Shown here piece by piece: positions 1 to 12,000 of a stretch of 20,977 nucleotides of DNA. The stretch covers positions 1 to 20,977 of the forward strand of contig CAYNNP010000109.1 in assembly GCA_964398215.1 (NCBI GenBank), given 5' to 3'. Position 1 is the first letter of the stretch. Every line of letters begins with the position of its first letter. The notes beneath the pieces are model-generated. The model saw only the letters and a program-made list of their open reading frames with translations. It was not told where the DNA came from and did not search any database. The DNA comes from CAYNNP01 sp964398215. GTDB taxonomy: Bacteria > Planctomycetota > Planctomycetia > Pirellulales > Pirellulaceae. Made by a program: the position numbers and the translations under genes.

Positions 1-3000
1 CCACTGTGCCCGTGTTTTCAACAAAGAATGTAAATTCCACATCCCAGTCGTCACCATTCGCAACTGCAACACCTGCTTGTTTGGCTAAGCCTAGAGCGGG
101 AATGTACAGCGGTGTTGGGTCGTCAGTGCCCGTCGAATCTCCTGGTTCACCAGGGTTGCTGGTATTGGGGTCCGAGCCACTGTCGCTATCGTCGGTCGCG
201 CCAAGTGGATTTCCGCCAGCTCCATTTAGCTGGATCCCGTTTTCGTCAACGGCATTGCCAGCTACTTGAACTTGATTGGTCAGTGCACCGGGTGCTCCCA
301 ACGCGTCGGGGTCGACTTCTACGTTGAAACGAACGGTGAACGAATCGCCAACGACCAAGAGCGTTGATGCCGTTTGATCGATCATTTCCGTGTTCGTATC
401 ACCGTTCCAGCTGCCATCCAGGACGATCGTGCTTGCTGAACTCGGAGCGACGGCAAGTGTTAGGTTGCCGGCATTCTCGAATGCGTTTCCGAAATGCGAA
501 AACAGGTTTTCCACCAAAGTCAGGCTAGCCAAGTTGACCGTACCTGTGTTTTCTACCACCAGCTCATACAGCACGTTGTAGTTGCCGTTGGACAGCAACT
601 GTGGCAACCCGGAGACAGCTTTTGTGACGGAAATGTCTGGGATGATTACAGGAGTGGGATCGTTCGCAAAGGTTCCGTCCGGCGTGTCTTCGCTACCGTT
701 TTCGTCAGTCGGGTTCGCGCCGTTGTCGGAAGTGTCATTGGCAGTGATGGGAAGGCCGCCGTCGGTCAGCGGGTTGCCGTTTTCATCAAGGGCTTCACCG
801 CTGGCGGTCGCCGAATTCAGCAACGCGCTCGATGTTCCCGTTGCATCGGGATTGATCGTGACCGTGAATACGACTTCAAAGGAATCGTCGACGTTGGCTG
901 TACCACCGCTGATCAAGCTTAGGCTCCTATCGACCAACCAATTGGCGTTGATAGAAGGAGCGGTTCCCGAACCGTTGAAGTTCTGAATCGCCAGGCCGCT
1001 GACACCAGCGAACTGCGGGCCGAATTGATTTTCGACGTCATCGAAAATCGTTAAGTTCGTCAGTGCAACGGTACCGGTGTTTTCCCAGAACAGAGTGAAA
1101 GTCACATCAAAGTTTTCACCGTTTGGAACCGCGTCTCCAGCTTGTTTCGCGAGCCCAATCGCTGGTATGTAAGTCGGTGTCGGATCGTCGCTTCCGCCAG
1201 AATCATTGGGCTGGCCAAGGTTGTTGTCAGCAGTTTCGGAACCGCTATCTGAATCATCAGATGCGGTGATATCGTTCCCACTAGCGTCTTGATACGGAGT
1301 CTGATCGTCGTTGACAGCTGTGCCAAGCACGGTGGCTTGGTTAAGTAATACACCTGTCGCGGCAACCGCATCGATTTCGACTGTAAATTCGACGGTGAAA
1401 TTGTCACCAACGGATAACAAATTCGATACGCTTTGGTCCAGGATGTCGGTCGTTGCCGTTCCATCCCAGCCGCCACCATTCAGCGCAATGCTGCTGTCGG
1501 CGTCACCGGGCAGGTCGACGAATTGCAAGTTGCTGACGCCTTGGAATACCGCGGCAGTGAATTGCGACTGGATATCGTCGACCAATGTCAGATCATTCAA
1601 GTCGACCGTGCCAATATTTTCGACTGCCAATTGATAAACGACAGCAAAGTTACCGTTGCTTAGCAGCGTCGGCTGTCCGATCACTTCTTTGGCGATGCTA
1701 ACATCGGCGATGACCACGGGTGTGGGGTCCGAGTCGGTGAAGTTGTCACCATTAGCACCTGGATTGGTGCCTTGAGGATTCGTGCCGCTATCAGATATGT
1801 CATCAGCGGTCAGCTGCATATTGGTGGCATCCAGCAGCGGGTTGCCAAAGGCATCAACCGCATCGCCATTCACGGTTGCTTGGTTTTGTATCGCCTGAGA
1901 AATCGAGTCGACAGCATCTGGGTCTAGCGTGGCAGTGTAGACGACTTCAAAGCGATCACCAGGGCGTAGGTCGCCCGCCGTGATCAAACTTAGCGCGGTA
2001 TTACCTGTCCATGCACCATTTGCGGTCGGCGCGGATCCTGCGCCAACAAAGTTCTGGACAGCCAGGCCTGTGACACCAACATAGGCATCATCAAACTGCA
2101 GTTTGATGTTGTCAAAGAGTGTTAGGTTATTCAGGTTTACAGAGCCAGTGTTTTCGACCACGAGTGTAAATGTGACGTCCCAATCGTCCCCATTTGCAAC
2201 CGCATCGCCGGCCGCTTTGACGATCGCGATTTCAGGAACGATCGCGTCAGTTGGTTCATCAGAATCGATGCCGTTTCCAGTATCTGTACCGCTATCATCG
2301 GAAACAGTAATGTTCATCCCATTAAAATTAAGACCCTCACCCTGAACTGTTGCGGTGTTCTGCAAGTAGTCGGCATCGTCATCCAACAAATCAGGGTCAA
2401 CAACGACATCGAACTCGATGGTGAACTGGTCACCGGCTTTCAAAAGTTCGCCAGTTTCCGCAATGTCGAATACGTCGAGCGCTGTGTTTAAATTCCAGGC
2501 TCCATTGATCAGCCCCGCTGGGATGTTGCTGCTAGGGTTCACTGTCGGAACGGAAATGGTTGGATCAGTCGCGGAGATGAAGGCAGATCCAAACTGTGTG
2601 TCAATATCTTCGGTCAAACTCAGGTTTGTAAGGTCAACTGTTCCGCTGTTTTGAACTCGCAGTTGAACAGTGATGGTCGAGGTGCCATCGCCATTGCTGA
2701 TTGCATCGGAGTGCGATTTCCAAAGCCGAATTTGTGGTACTTCGAACGGTGTCGGATCGTTCGTTGAATCTTCGCCATTGTTGGTGTTTGGATTCAGTCC
2801 ATCATCGGAAAGATCAGTCACTGGTCCTTGAGATGAATTAGCGGAACCCTGGATTTGGTTTTGCGCCAAACCGTCGGATGCCGGTTCATTGTCCAGCAAT
2901 TCGTCGGCATCGACTCGAATTGTAAAGCTAACCACAATCTGCTCGCCGACTTGAAGCCTGCCGCTTGTTCCGTCAAACAAATTGGTTTGTGTGCCTCCGC

Positions 3001-6000
3001 CCAGGAAACCTGCGTTCAACACAGGAAGGTCAGCCGAATTCGCTAGCGTGTGACTGACAATTGCAGGACCAGTTATCAAGCCAGAGCGATCTGATGGCCC
3101 CGACAAGACGGTTGGGTCGTACGCGTCTCCAAACGTTGCAGTGGTTGTCAGGTCGTCCAGTAGTTGCAGGTCAGTCAGTTCGATGGTGCCGGTGTTTTCA
3201 AGCACCACCAGATATTGAACGTCAAAAGCCCCCGTCAGTTCGTCGCCCGCTGCATTGGTCGCGACCGTGACGGTATTGGCTTGCTTGCCGATACCAAGAG
3301 CCGGGAGCAACAACGGCGTGGGATCATCGCTGCCGGTAGAATCGCCGGGAGCACCGTTGTTGGTTGAGGAGGGATCGGAGCCGCTATCCGAGTCATCGCT
3401 TGCCGTGATCGGTTGGTTCGACGAGTCCAGAATCGGATTTCCAGCGCTGTCAACGGCGTCGCCACCGGTTGTGACTTGGTTGTCCAGTGGCGACGAGGTT
3501 CCGCTGGCGTCTGGATCAACTTCGACATCAAAACGAACCGTGAACGAATCGCCAACTGCAAGAGAAGTACTGGCGGCTTGATCGATCATTTCGATAAAGT
3601 TCTCGCCATCCCAGTTGGAAAGCAAAGAAACCGCGCTGCCTGAGTCAAACGGACCGGTAAACAAAACTAGGTTGCCGGCGCTGACGAATGCAGGCCCAAA
3701 CTGCGCGTCTAAGTTGTCCGACAAAGTCAGATCTGCCAAGTCAACGGTACCAGTGTTTTCGACTACCAGTTGGTACGTGACGACAAAGTTATCGTTCGCA
3801 AGTCGTACAGGGACTCCAAAAACTTCCTTGGTAACGGAGATATCTGCGATGATGACCGGTGTTGGATCGTTGGCAAATGTTCCGTCCCCGTTGTCTTCAC
3901 CGTTCTCGCCGTTCGGGTCAGTTCCGTTGTCGCTAACATCGGTGGCTTGCAGCGTGCCGCCGCTACCATCGTCGATCGGATTTCCGTTTTCGTCCAGCGC
4001 TTCGCCAGTGATCTGAGCTTGGTTGTTCAAAGCCTGCGAGACGCTGTCCAATCCATCGGGATCGATCGTGACAGTGAATTGGACTTCAAACGAATCGCCA
4101 ACATTCAGTTGGCCAGTACCGTCCAGCAGGTCCAATGCGGTGTTGCCGTTCCAAAGTCCGTTGGCACCCGGGGCGGTCCCTGAGCCGGAGAAGTTTTGGA
4201 TGGTCAGTCCGCTGGCACCAGCAAATGCGTTGTCGAACTGAAAAGCAACATCGTCAACCAACGACAGGTTCTGTAGATCGACCGTGCCGGTGTTTTCAAC
4301 GAATAGCGTAAACACCACATTCCAGTTGTCACCGTTTGGTGTTGCGTCGCCAGCTTGTTTGGCAAGCCCGATTGCTGGAATGTAGACCGGTGTCGGATCA
4401 TCACTCGTGCCGTGATCGCCAAGGTCAGAAGAATTGCCGGTCGATGGATCGGTTCCGCTGTCGGAACTATCGCTTGCCATGATAGCGCTGCCGCCATCGA
4501 ATATGAAAGAGCCATTTTCGTCGACAGCAGTTCCACCCGCCTCGACTTGGTTCTCAAGTGGTGCGGTTGCGGTGCCGCCAGCATCAGGGTCGATTTGGAC
4601 TTTGAATTCCAATATAAACGAATCGCCGATTGCCAGCAGCGAAGGGCTGCTAGAATCGATTAGCTCGCTATTGCCGTCTCCATCCCAGTTCACTGAGTCA
4701 AGCGTAACTGTGCTGTTGGCGTTCGCTGGAGGCGTGACTAAGGCAAGGTCATACGCGTCCACGAATTGACTGCCAAACTGTGTACGGATGTCATCGTCTA
4801 GACTCAAGTTTGCCAGGTCGACAGTTCCCGTGTTTTCGACAACCAGCCGATAGACTGCTTCAAAGTCCCCATTGGCCAGCAATGTCGGTTGCCCGAAAAC
4901 ACTTTTTGCAACACCGATGTCAGCGATGATGATCGGTGTCGGGTCGTTCGCGAACACTCCATCAGTCGTGTCTTCGCTTCCATTTTCGCCGTTCGGGTCA
5001 GTTCCGTTGTCGCTAACATCGGTGGCTTGCAGCGTGCCGCCGCTACCATCGTCGATCGGATTTCCGTTTTCGTCCAGCGCTTCGCCAGTGATCTGAGCTT
5101 GGTTTTCCAGAGCCTGTGAAACACTGTCCAAGCCATCGGGATCGATCGTGATCGTAAAGACGACTTCAAATGAATCGCCAACGTTCAGTTGACCGCTACC
5201 GTCAAGTAGGTCCAGTGCGTTATTCCCATTCCAAAGACCATTGACGCTTGGCGCGGTACCGGTGCCTGCAAAGTTCTGAATGGCTAACCCGCTAGCACCG
5301 GCGAATGCGCTGCCAAACTGGAACGAGACATTGTCAACCAACGACAGATTCTGCAGATCAACCGTCCCAGTGTTTTCAATGAACAATGTAAAGTCCACAT
5401 CCCAGTTGTCACCGTTCGCGGTTGCAGCACTGGCTTGTTTGGCCAAACCAATCGCGGGAATGTAGACCGGTGTTGGGTCGTCGCTTGTACCGTGGTCGCC
5501 AAGGTCAGTCGAATTGTCTGTTGACGGATCGGTTCCGCTATCTGAATCGTCATTCGCCGTGATCGTGGCGCCGTTTACATCCGTGTAGGCGATGTTGTTC
5601 TCATCGACGGCTATGCCGCTGGCAGCAACTTGATTCTCAAGCGGCGCGGTGGCTGTACCACCTGCATCGGGATTTATTTCGACATCGAATTCGACGACAA
5701 AGAAGTCACCCACAGCCAACAACGATGGGGCCGTTGTATCAACCAATTCGCTGACGGTATCTCCGTTCCAATTCAAGGTATCAAGAGAAATCGTACTGTT
5801 TGTATTCGACGGTGGCGTCAATAGTGACAGCCCACTTGCACTTACAAACTGCGCGCCAAACTGACTTCTGATGTTGTCGTTCAAACTCAAGTTGGCCAGA
5901 TCAACCGTACCTATGTTTTCGACAACCAGTTGATACGTTGCCAGGTAGTTGCCATTGCTAAGCAGAGTTGGCTGACCAGAAACACTTTTCGCGGCTCCAA

Positions 6001-9000
6001 AGTCAGCAATGATGATCGGAGTTGGATCGTTGGCAGGTGTGCCATCAGCGTTGTCTTCGCCGTTCTCGCTGTCGGGGTCAAACCCGTTGTCCGAAACATC
6101 AGCGGCTTGTAGAGTTCCGCCGCTACCGTCGTCGATTGGGTTTCCGTTTTCGTCGAGCGCATCGCCCGTGATCGTGGCTTGGTTTTCGAGCGCCTGCGAA
6201 ACGCTATCCAGACCATCAGGGTCAACGGTGATCGTAAAGACGACTTGAAAAGAATCGCCAATGTTCAGTTGGCCAGTTCCGTCCAGCAGGTCCAGTGCAT
6301 TGTTGCCATTCCAAAGAGTGTTAGCTCCTGGCGCGGTCCCTGATCCGATGAAGTTCTGGACTGTCAGCCCACTGGCGGATTCGAACGCGCTGTCGAACTG
6401 GGCCGCAACGTTATCCAGTAGCGACAAGTTCTCCAAGTCGACTGTGCCGTTGTTCTCAACGTTCAACGTAAATGTAACATCCCAGTTGTCGCCATTTTGT
6501 ACTGCATCACCAGCTGCCTTGGTCAATCCAATCAGCGGAATGTACAGCGGCGTCGGGTCGTCGGGATCGTTGCCCGGATCTGCCGGGTCTTGGAAGTTCT
6601 GTGCATCGGTTGGGTCATCAGAGATATCGCTGGCGCTGCCCCCGTTGGATCCGTCACCAGTCGATGTTGCTGAATTCTCAAGCACTCCAGCCGCGTTATA
6701 GTTTGCGGTCGGTGAATCGGGGTCGACTTCGACAACCAGTGTGACAGTAAAGAACTCGCCGGGACGCAAGTCGTCTGCTGCAGTTCCCGCCAGAATATCG
6801 CTGCCCAAAGTTCCGTCATAGGCATTCGGGCCAGTGTTGTTGGCGGCAGGCGGATTGCTGGCTGTTCCGGCTCCGATGTTGACGCTGACAACGCGAACAA
6901 ACACGCCGCCAAGTTGTGTTTGCAAATCGTCAACAAGGCTTAGGTTGGACAGTGTTTCCGAGCCAGTGTTGGTGACCGTAAACGTGTATTCAATGTCAAA
7001 GTGTCCAAAGATCCCGCTTGTAGCCAGCGATGGAGTGCCCGTGACTGCTTTTTGCAGTTCGATTTCTGCGATCGAAATCACATTCGGATCGTCTGGGTTA
7101 TTGTCCGTCGCTGCGCCGATGTTGTCACTGTTGCTAGGATCGTCTGACAAATCCGTCAGCATTGCGTTGTCCAATACGCCGGTGCCAGTCGTTGATGCTT
7201 GGTTGACCAAGGTTCCGCCGACCAAGTTCGCTAGCGGTGCATCGGGGTCAATCTCAATCACAATCCGAACGGTTACCGTTTCACCAATGTCCAACAAGTT
7301 GGTGTTGGAACCGGTGTTGTCAAAAATCTGTGCGTTGGCAGTATTGCCGTCGTACAAAGCATTGATTTCAGGATTGTCGCCGACGGGTGCGGACACGATT
7401 GTGGCCGGAGCACCAGCTTGCGGAACAATGCGAACGAAGGCGCCGCCGTACTGCGTTTCCAAGTCTTCGATCAAAGACAGCGAATTGAGAGCCTGCCCGC
7501 CCGTATTTGTAATCGCTAGATCGTAGGTTACTTCAAAATTACCTGCGATGTTGCTGCTGGCTGGGACGATCGTTCCAACTTGGGTTTTGGTCAGCGTGAT
7601 GTCAGACAGGATCAAACCCGTTGGGCTGTCTGGGTCATTGTCCGCATCGTCGCTTGCCGTGTCGCTGTCGGTTGGGTCATCTGAATTGTCCGAGACGAAT
7701 GATCCTGGTGCGCCGGAATCCGTCGCAGTCACACTGGCTTGGTTTTCAAAGTCTCCGCTGTTGTCTCCACTAACACCATCAAACGTTGCACCCGAGTTAT
7801 CGGGATCCAGTTCAACTGTGATTTCGACCGTCACAGATTGGTTGACCAACAACGATGACGATGTTCCATCAAAGATGTTTTGATTTGCCGCCGTGCCGTC
7901 GAAGTTCGTGTTGATTCCAGGAGCATCAGCAGCCGTCGTGGCGGTGATCACTGCCGGCAATCCGCCCGTTTGTGGCACGATGCCAACAAAGGCGCCGCCG
8001 AAGTGCGCCTGCAAGTTTTCATTCAGAATCAGCGTATCCAGCGCGGTTGAACCTGTGTTGGTGATCACCAATTCGTAGGTCACATCAAAATTTCCAGCCG
8101 TTGCGCTACTGGCCGGTACTGGCGGAGTAGCAACGGTTTTCTGAAGTGAAATGTTTGGCAGTCGAATGGGATTGGGATCATCTGGATTGCCATCCATATT
8201 CGGATCGGCGTCCGCGGGATTGTTTGGATCATCCGACAAGTCCGTGATCACAACTCCCGTGTCGTCACCGGTCGCAGTCACGGTGGCTTGGTTGATCAAG
8301 TCGCCATTGGTGGTGATTGCGCCAGCTGCGTTCGGATCGACTTCGATGATGATGCGAACAGTTACCAGTTGCCCTGTTTCGATGCTCGCGGTGTTCGAAC
8401 CCGTGTTGTCAAAGATTTCGGCATCGGTATCACCGTTGTAATTTGTATTTAATTCAGGCGTATCGGTAGCAGTGCTGCCGGTGATCGAAGCGGGCAAACC
8501 ACCTTGAGACACCAAGCCGACAAATGCGTTACCGTACTGAGCTCGCAAGTTTTCAATCAACGAGACTTGCGTCAACGGATCGTTGCCCGTGCTGGTGATC
8601 GTCAAATCGTAGGTGAGATCAAAATTGCCATCAATCGCGCTGCTAGCTGGACTGACATCGACGATCTCTTTATCCAATTCGACTTGCGGGTGCGTTAGAA
8701 CCGCTGTTTCTACGATGGAGTCTACGTAGTCGTCTTCGCCTGCATTTCCACCGTCGCCGTCGCGTTCGATCGCTGAACCGCTGACGTTACCATCGGGCAG
8801 CGAACTCCACGTCGTTTCGGCGGTATTGTCCAGATTGATACCAATCTGCGTCGCGTCGGTTGTAACGGTCGCCGAATAAGTCAACGTGATGCTGTCACCA
8901 ACGGCAAGTTCGTCCAAGACGAAATTGATCGCGTTGCCCGCTGTCGTATCGGTCACGACATTCGCACCGACAACATTCACCGAGGCAAGATCCAATGTCA

Positions 9001-12000
9001 GTCCAGTTGGCACCAGATCCGTCAACGCGATGTTGTGCGCGTCGGCATCGCTGTCGGATGTGTGTTCGATGGTGATCGTGTAATTGATCGTTTGCCCCAA
9101 GTGAGGCGTGTCATCATTGACTTGCTTGGTGATACTGAGCTCAGGCTCGATGACTTCAACAGCCGGTGCATCCACAGAAGCTGTCATGAACGGATTAGCC
9201 GAAACGTCTTCCCAGAAAAACGTCGCGGTATTGTTTAGTAACTGTCCCGTAGCCGCTCCATTTCCGGTATTCGATGGAATGTTATTGACCCGAACCGTAT
9301 ACAGGATCTCGATAGCTTCGGCCGTCGCGTTGTCGGTGTCCGAGTTCGTGATGGTGCCAAAATCGAATTCAAGGCTCTGTGCCGCCGTTGCTCCGTCGCC
9401 GACGATCGTCGGTGCGAACAACGCCGTGTTTGCGAATCCACCAACGCTAGAATTGATCGTCGCCGGGTTCACTGTCGCGCCAGAATAGGCGGTCACACTA
9501 TCAAGACTGACAAACTCCAGACCCAGGTCCAAGTTGTCCAAGAAATGAGAACCAGGAATGGTGGATTCGGGCAAGCTGACACGGAGGCGGTATTGAATGG
9601 TTTCGCCAATGACGACTTCCGAGTCATCGTTGTTTGCGTCATTGATGCTGGTGCCAACAATGTCTTTGGTGATCGTTGGGCTTCCAATAACGGTGACGGA
9701 TGCTGTTGAATCGTGCTGGTAGTCGTCTAGTGCGCCTCCAATCCCGTCGTCACCATCTCGCTCGTTCGGATCGTTTCCGTCCAAGCTAGACCAATCCGCG
9801 GTCGCGGTATTGGACAGTTCTTGTCCTGGTGTGACCGACTGGCTGATCGTACCCGTGACGGTGATCGTAACGGTTTCGCCATCCAGGATATCGAAACTTG
9901 CACCAGGGATGGTTTCCAGGGTGTTGCCTGTTTGTTGAAACAGACCCGAAATGTCACCCAGCGACGTGTGGACAGCCGTGATATCTGCGATGTTCCAACT
10001 GATCTGGCTCGGTACAGGGTCAGTGAACGTCACATCAAACGCATCGGTGCTTGCGCCACTGTGACTAATCGTAATGTTGAATGTTACAGAGTCGTTTGCA
10101 TCCACTACTGGTGCGCTCACGTCCTTGTTCACAACTAGATTAGGCTCGATCACAGTAATGTCTTCAGCGTCATCAGAATTCGATAACTGAAGCGTTGTGC
10201 CGCCTAGCAGCCATCCGAATTGAACACTGTTATCCAAAGTCGAACCGGCTTGGTTGGAAACCGCATTTTCCACCAACACGGTGTAGCGAAGTGTAATGGT
10301 TTCGGCAGCCGCATTTGTGCTATTGGAGTTGGTGATGTCACCAAGATCGAATGTGACTTGTTGGCCCGAAGTCCCCGGTGTGATTGTCGTGGCATCATTC
10401 AGGTTGACAGTGCTGGACACAACACCTGCGCTGGTAGTGATCGAATCAAGGCTTACGAAGCTGAGGCCCGAATCAAGAGTGTCGATTAGTTGTGCGGATC
10501 GGGTGGTGCCTTCAGGAACCGTGATCGTAACTTCATAGACAGCGGTTTCACCAATCACTGCTTCATTGAGTGCATTCGATGCATTGTCGATGCTGGTACT
10601 GATCAAAGATTTGGCGACCACCGGTACATCGATGGTTACTTGGGCATCATCGGAATCGGAGAAGTCATTATGTGCGCCAGGGCTGCTCCCGTCGCGTTCG
10701 CCGTTGTCGGCACCCGATCCACCAGGCGTAGTCGATCCCGTTGGATTGTTGACTGTTCCGGTGCCAGGCAGACTGGTGTAAGTCACTTCGGCGACGTTGA
10801 AAATGACCTCGCCAGCTTCGACGCTGGTCAGCAAGGTGGCTTGGTACTGGATTGTGATTTCTCCACCGATTGGCATTTGATCGATGTCAATATCGATTGT
10901 ATTGCCAGCGGTGTTGTTAGTGATGCCAGTGGTTCCATCAGCGGGCGTGATAACAACAGACCCAGCGACTAGAGCGTATTCTGGCGGCAGTACATCCAGC
11001 ACGTTGATGTCGAACGCGTCGCTGCGAAACATCGAAGCACTGTTGCTGAACGTGATTTCGAAATCGACAACATCACCAGCGTCGCCTGAGGTTGGCGTAG
11101 CAGTCTTCCTCACATTGGTAATGGAAGGCTCAGCAATTCGAGTGTCGGTTTGGTTGCTTTCCTCAAAATTAGTAGTTCCATCCTGAATTCGAAAGCGATT
11201 ACGACGGCGATCGGTGTTGTCGTTGCTGCCATCGGCGTTCAGTACCAAAGCGTTGAATTCGACGACCACGAATTCTTTGTCAGCGTCGTTATCAGCGTTG
11301 GTGACGCTGCCAAGTTTAAAGAAAACGTTAGTGCCGCTATTGAAATTGTCGGTATTCGAGTTGACGCTAATCGTCGATCCGATGTTGTTGTCGCCCAAAG
11401 TATACGATGGCGTAACGCCGCCAAGATTCGTTTCATTTCCAACTACCGAAGCGCCCGCCCCAACGTTGACCGACAGTGTCCCTATATCGGTGGAGGTAAT
11501 CCCTCCGCCGTTGTGAACGAAAGCGACGGTCGATGTGCCGTCGTCTAAAAACTGAAGTCCTGCCGGCAGAAAATCTAGAAGGATCAAGTTTTCAACGGTA
11601 ACTTCTGGTAACTCGGTGACCAATCGATAGCGAATGATTTCGCCGATCGTCACTCGTTCAACACCGCTCACCACACCTGTGTGCGCCTCGCTGGTTGCCA
11701 CGATCGACTTGGTACCGACCAAGGTAGGTGTATCAATGGTGGCCGTATCGATCCAATTACTATTGGAACTGCCAGCGGTATGATCAGCTCCACCGTTCAG
11801 TGCTCCATACTCTGCAAGCTCCGCAGTGTTGGTGTAAACGGTATCTGCTGAAATGGCGGTTGAAAGTTGTAGGTCGTAGGTGATGACAATGATGTTGGAC
11901 CCATCGCCAGCAGCATCCGCATCGTCAAAGCTACCGATAGCTCCTGTGGATGGAGTGGGGTCGTTGATTTCGAGCCCGGTTGTGAACAAATCTCCCGCCG

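Larger units (their letters stand above)
1..8700 (-). repeat. C-terminal half modules: 16 full and one partial ~180-residue DUF11-like repeats, ~1080-bp super-repeat
   Basis: Module starts recur at about 8695, 8160, 7615, 7080, 6540, 6010, 5460, 4925, 4385, 3845, 3305, 2740, 2240, 1700, 1165, 650 and 110, with spacing of about 500-565 bp. Each module carries an xxITKxV/LAKQAGD opening, a VENTGTVDLxxLxLxDDLxxQF core, GDxFTVxxxVEVDPDA, then an Asp/Ser-rich linker (SDDSDSGSDP) ending in (S)DDPTP. Within about 3300-6700, types A and B alternate, so the real period is about 1080 bp: text at 4261, 5341 and 6421 aligns column for column, as does text at 3901 and 4981. The copies at 6061 and 4981 also align after a compensated 3-nt indel. 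Indels are multiples of three, so the frame is kept. Confidence 0.88.

Noticed and set aside
6834..7526. A 230-codon plus-strand ORF and many other plus-strand ORFs between 1 and 14833
   Set aside because: They lie antisense to the giant gene, repeat with its module period, have Ser/Thr/Pro/Val-rich composition typical of reversed codons, and match no family.
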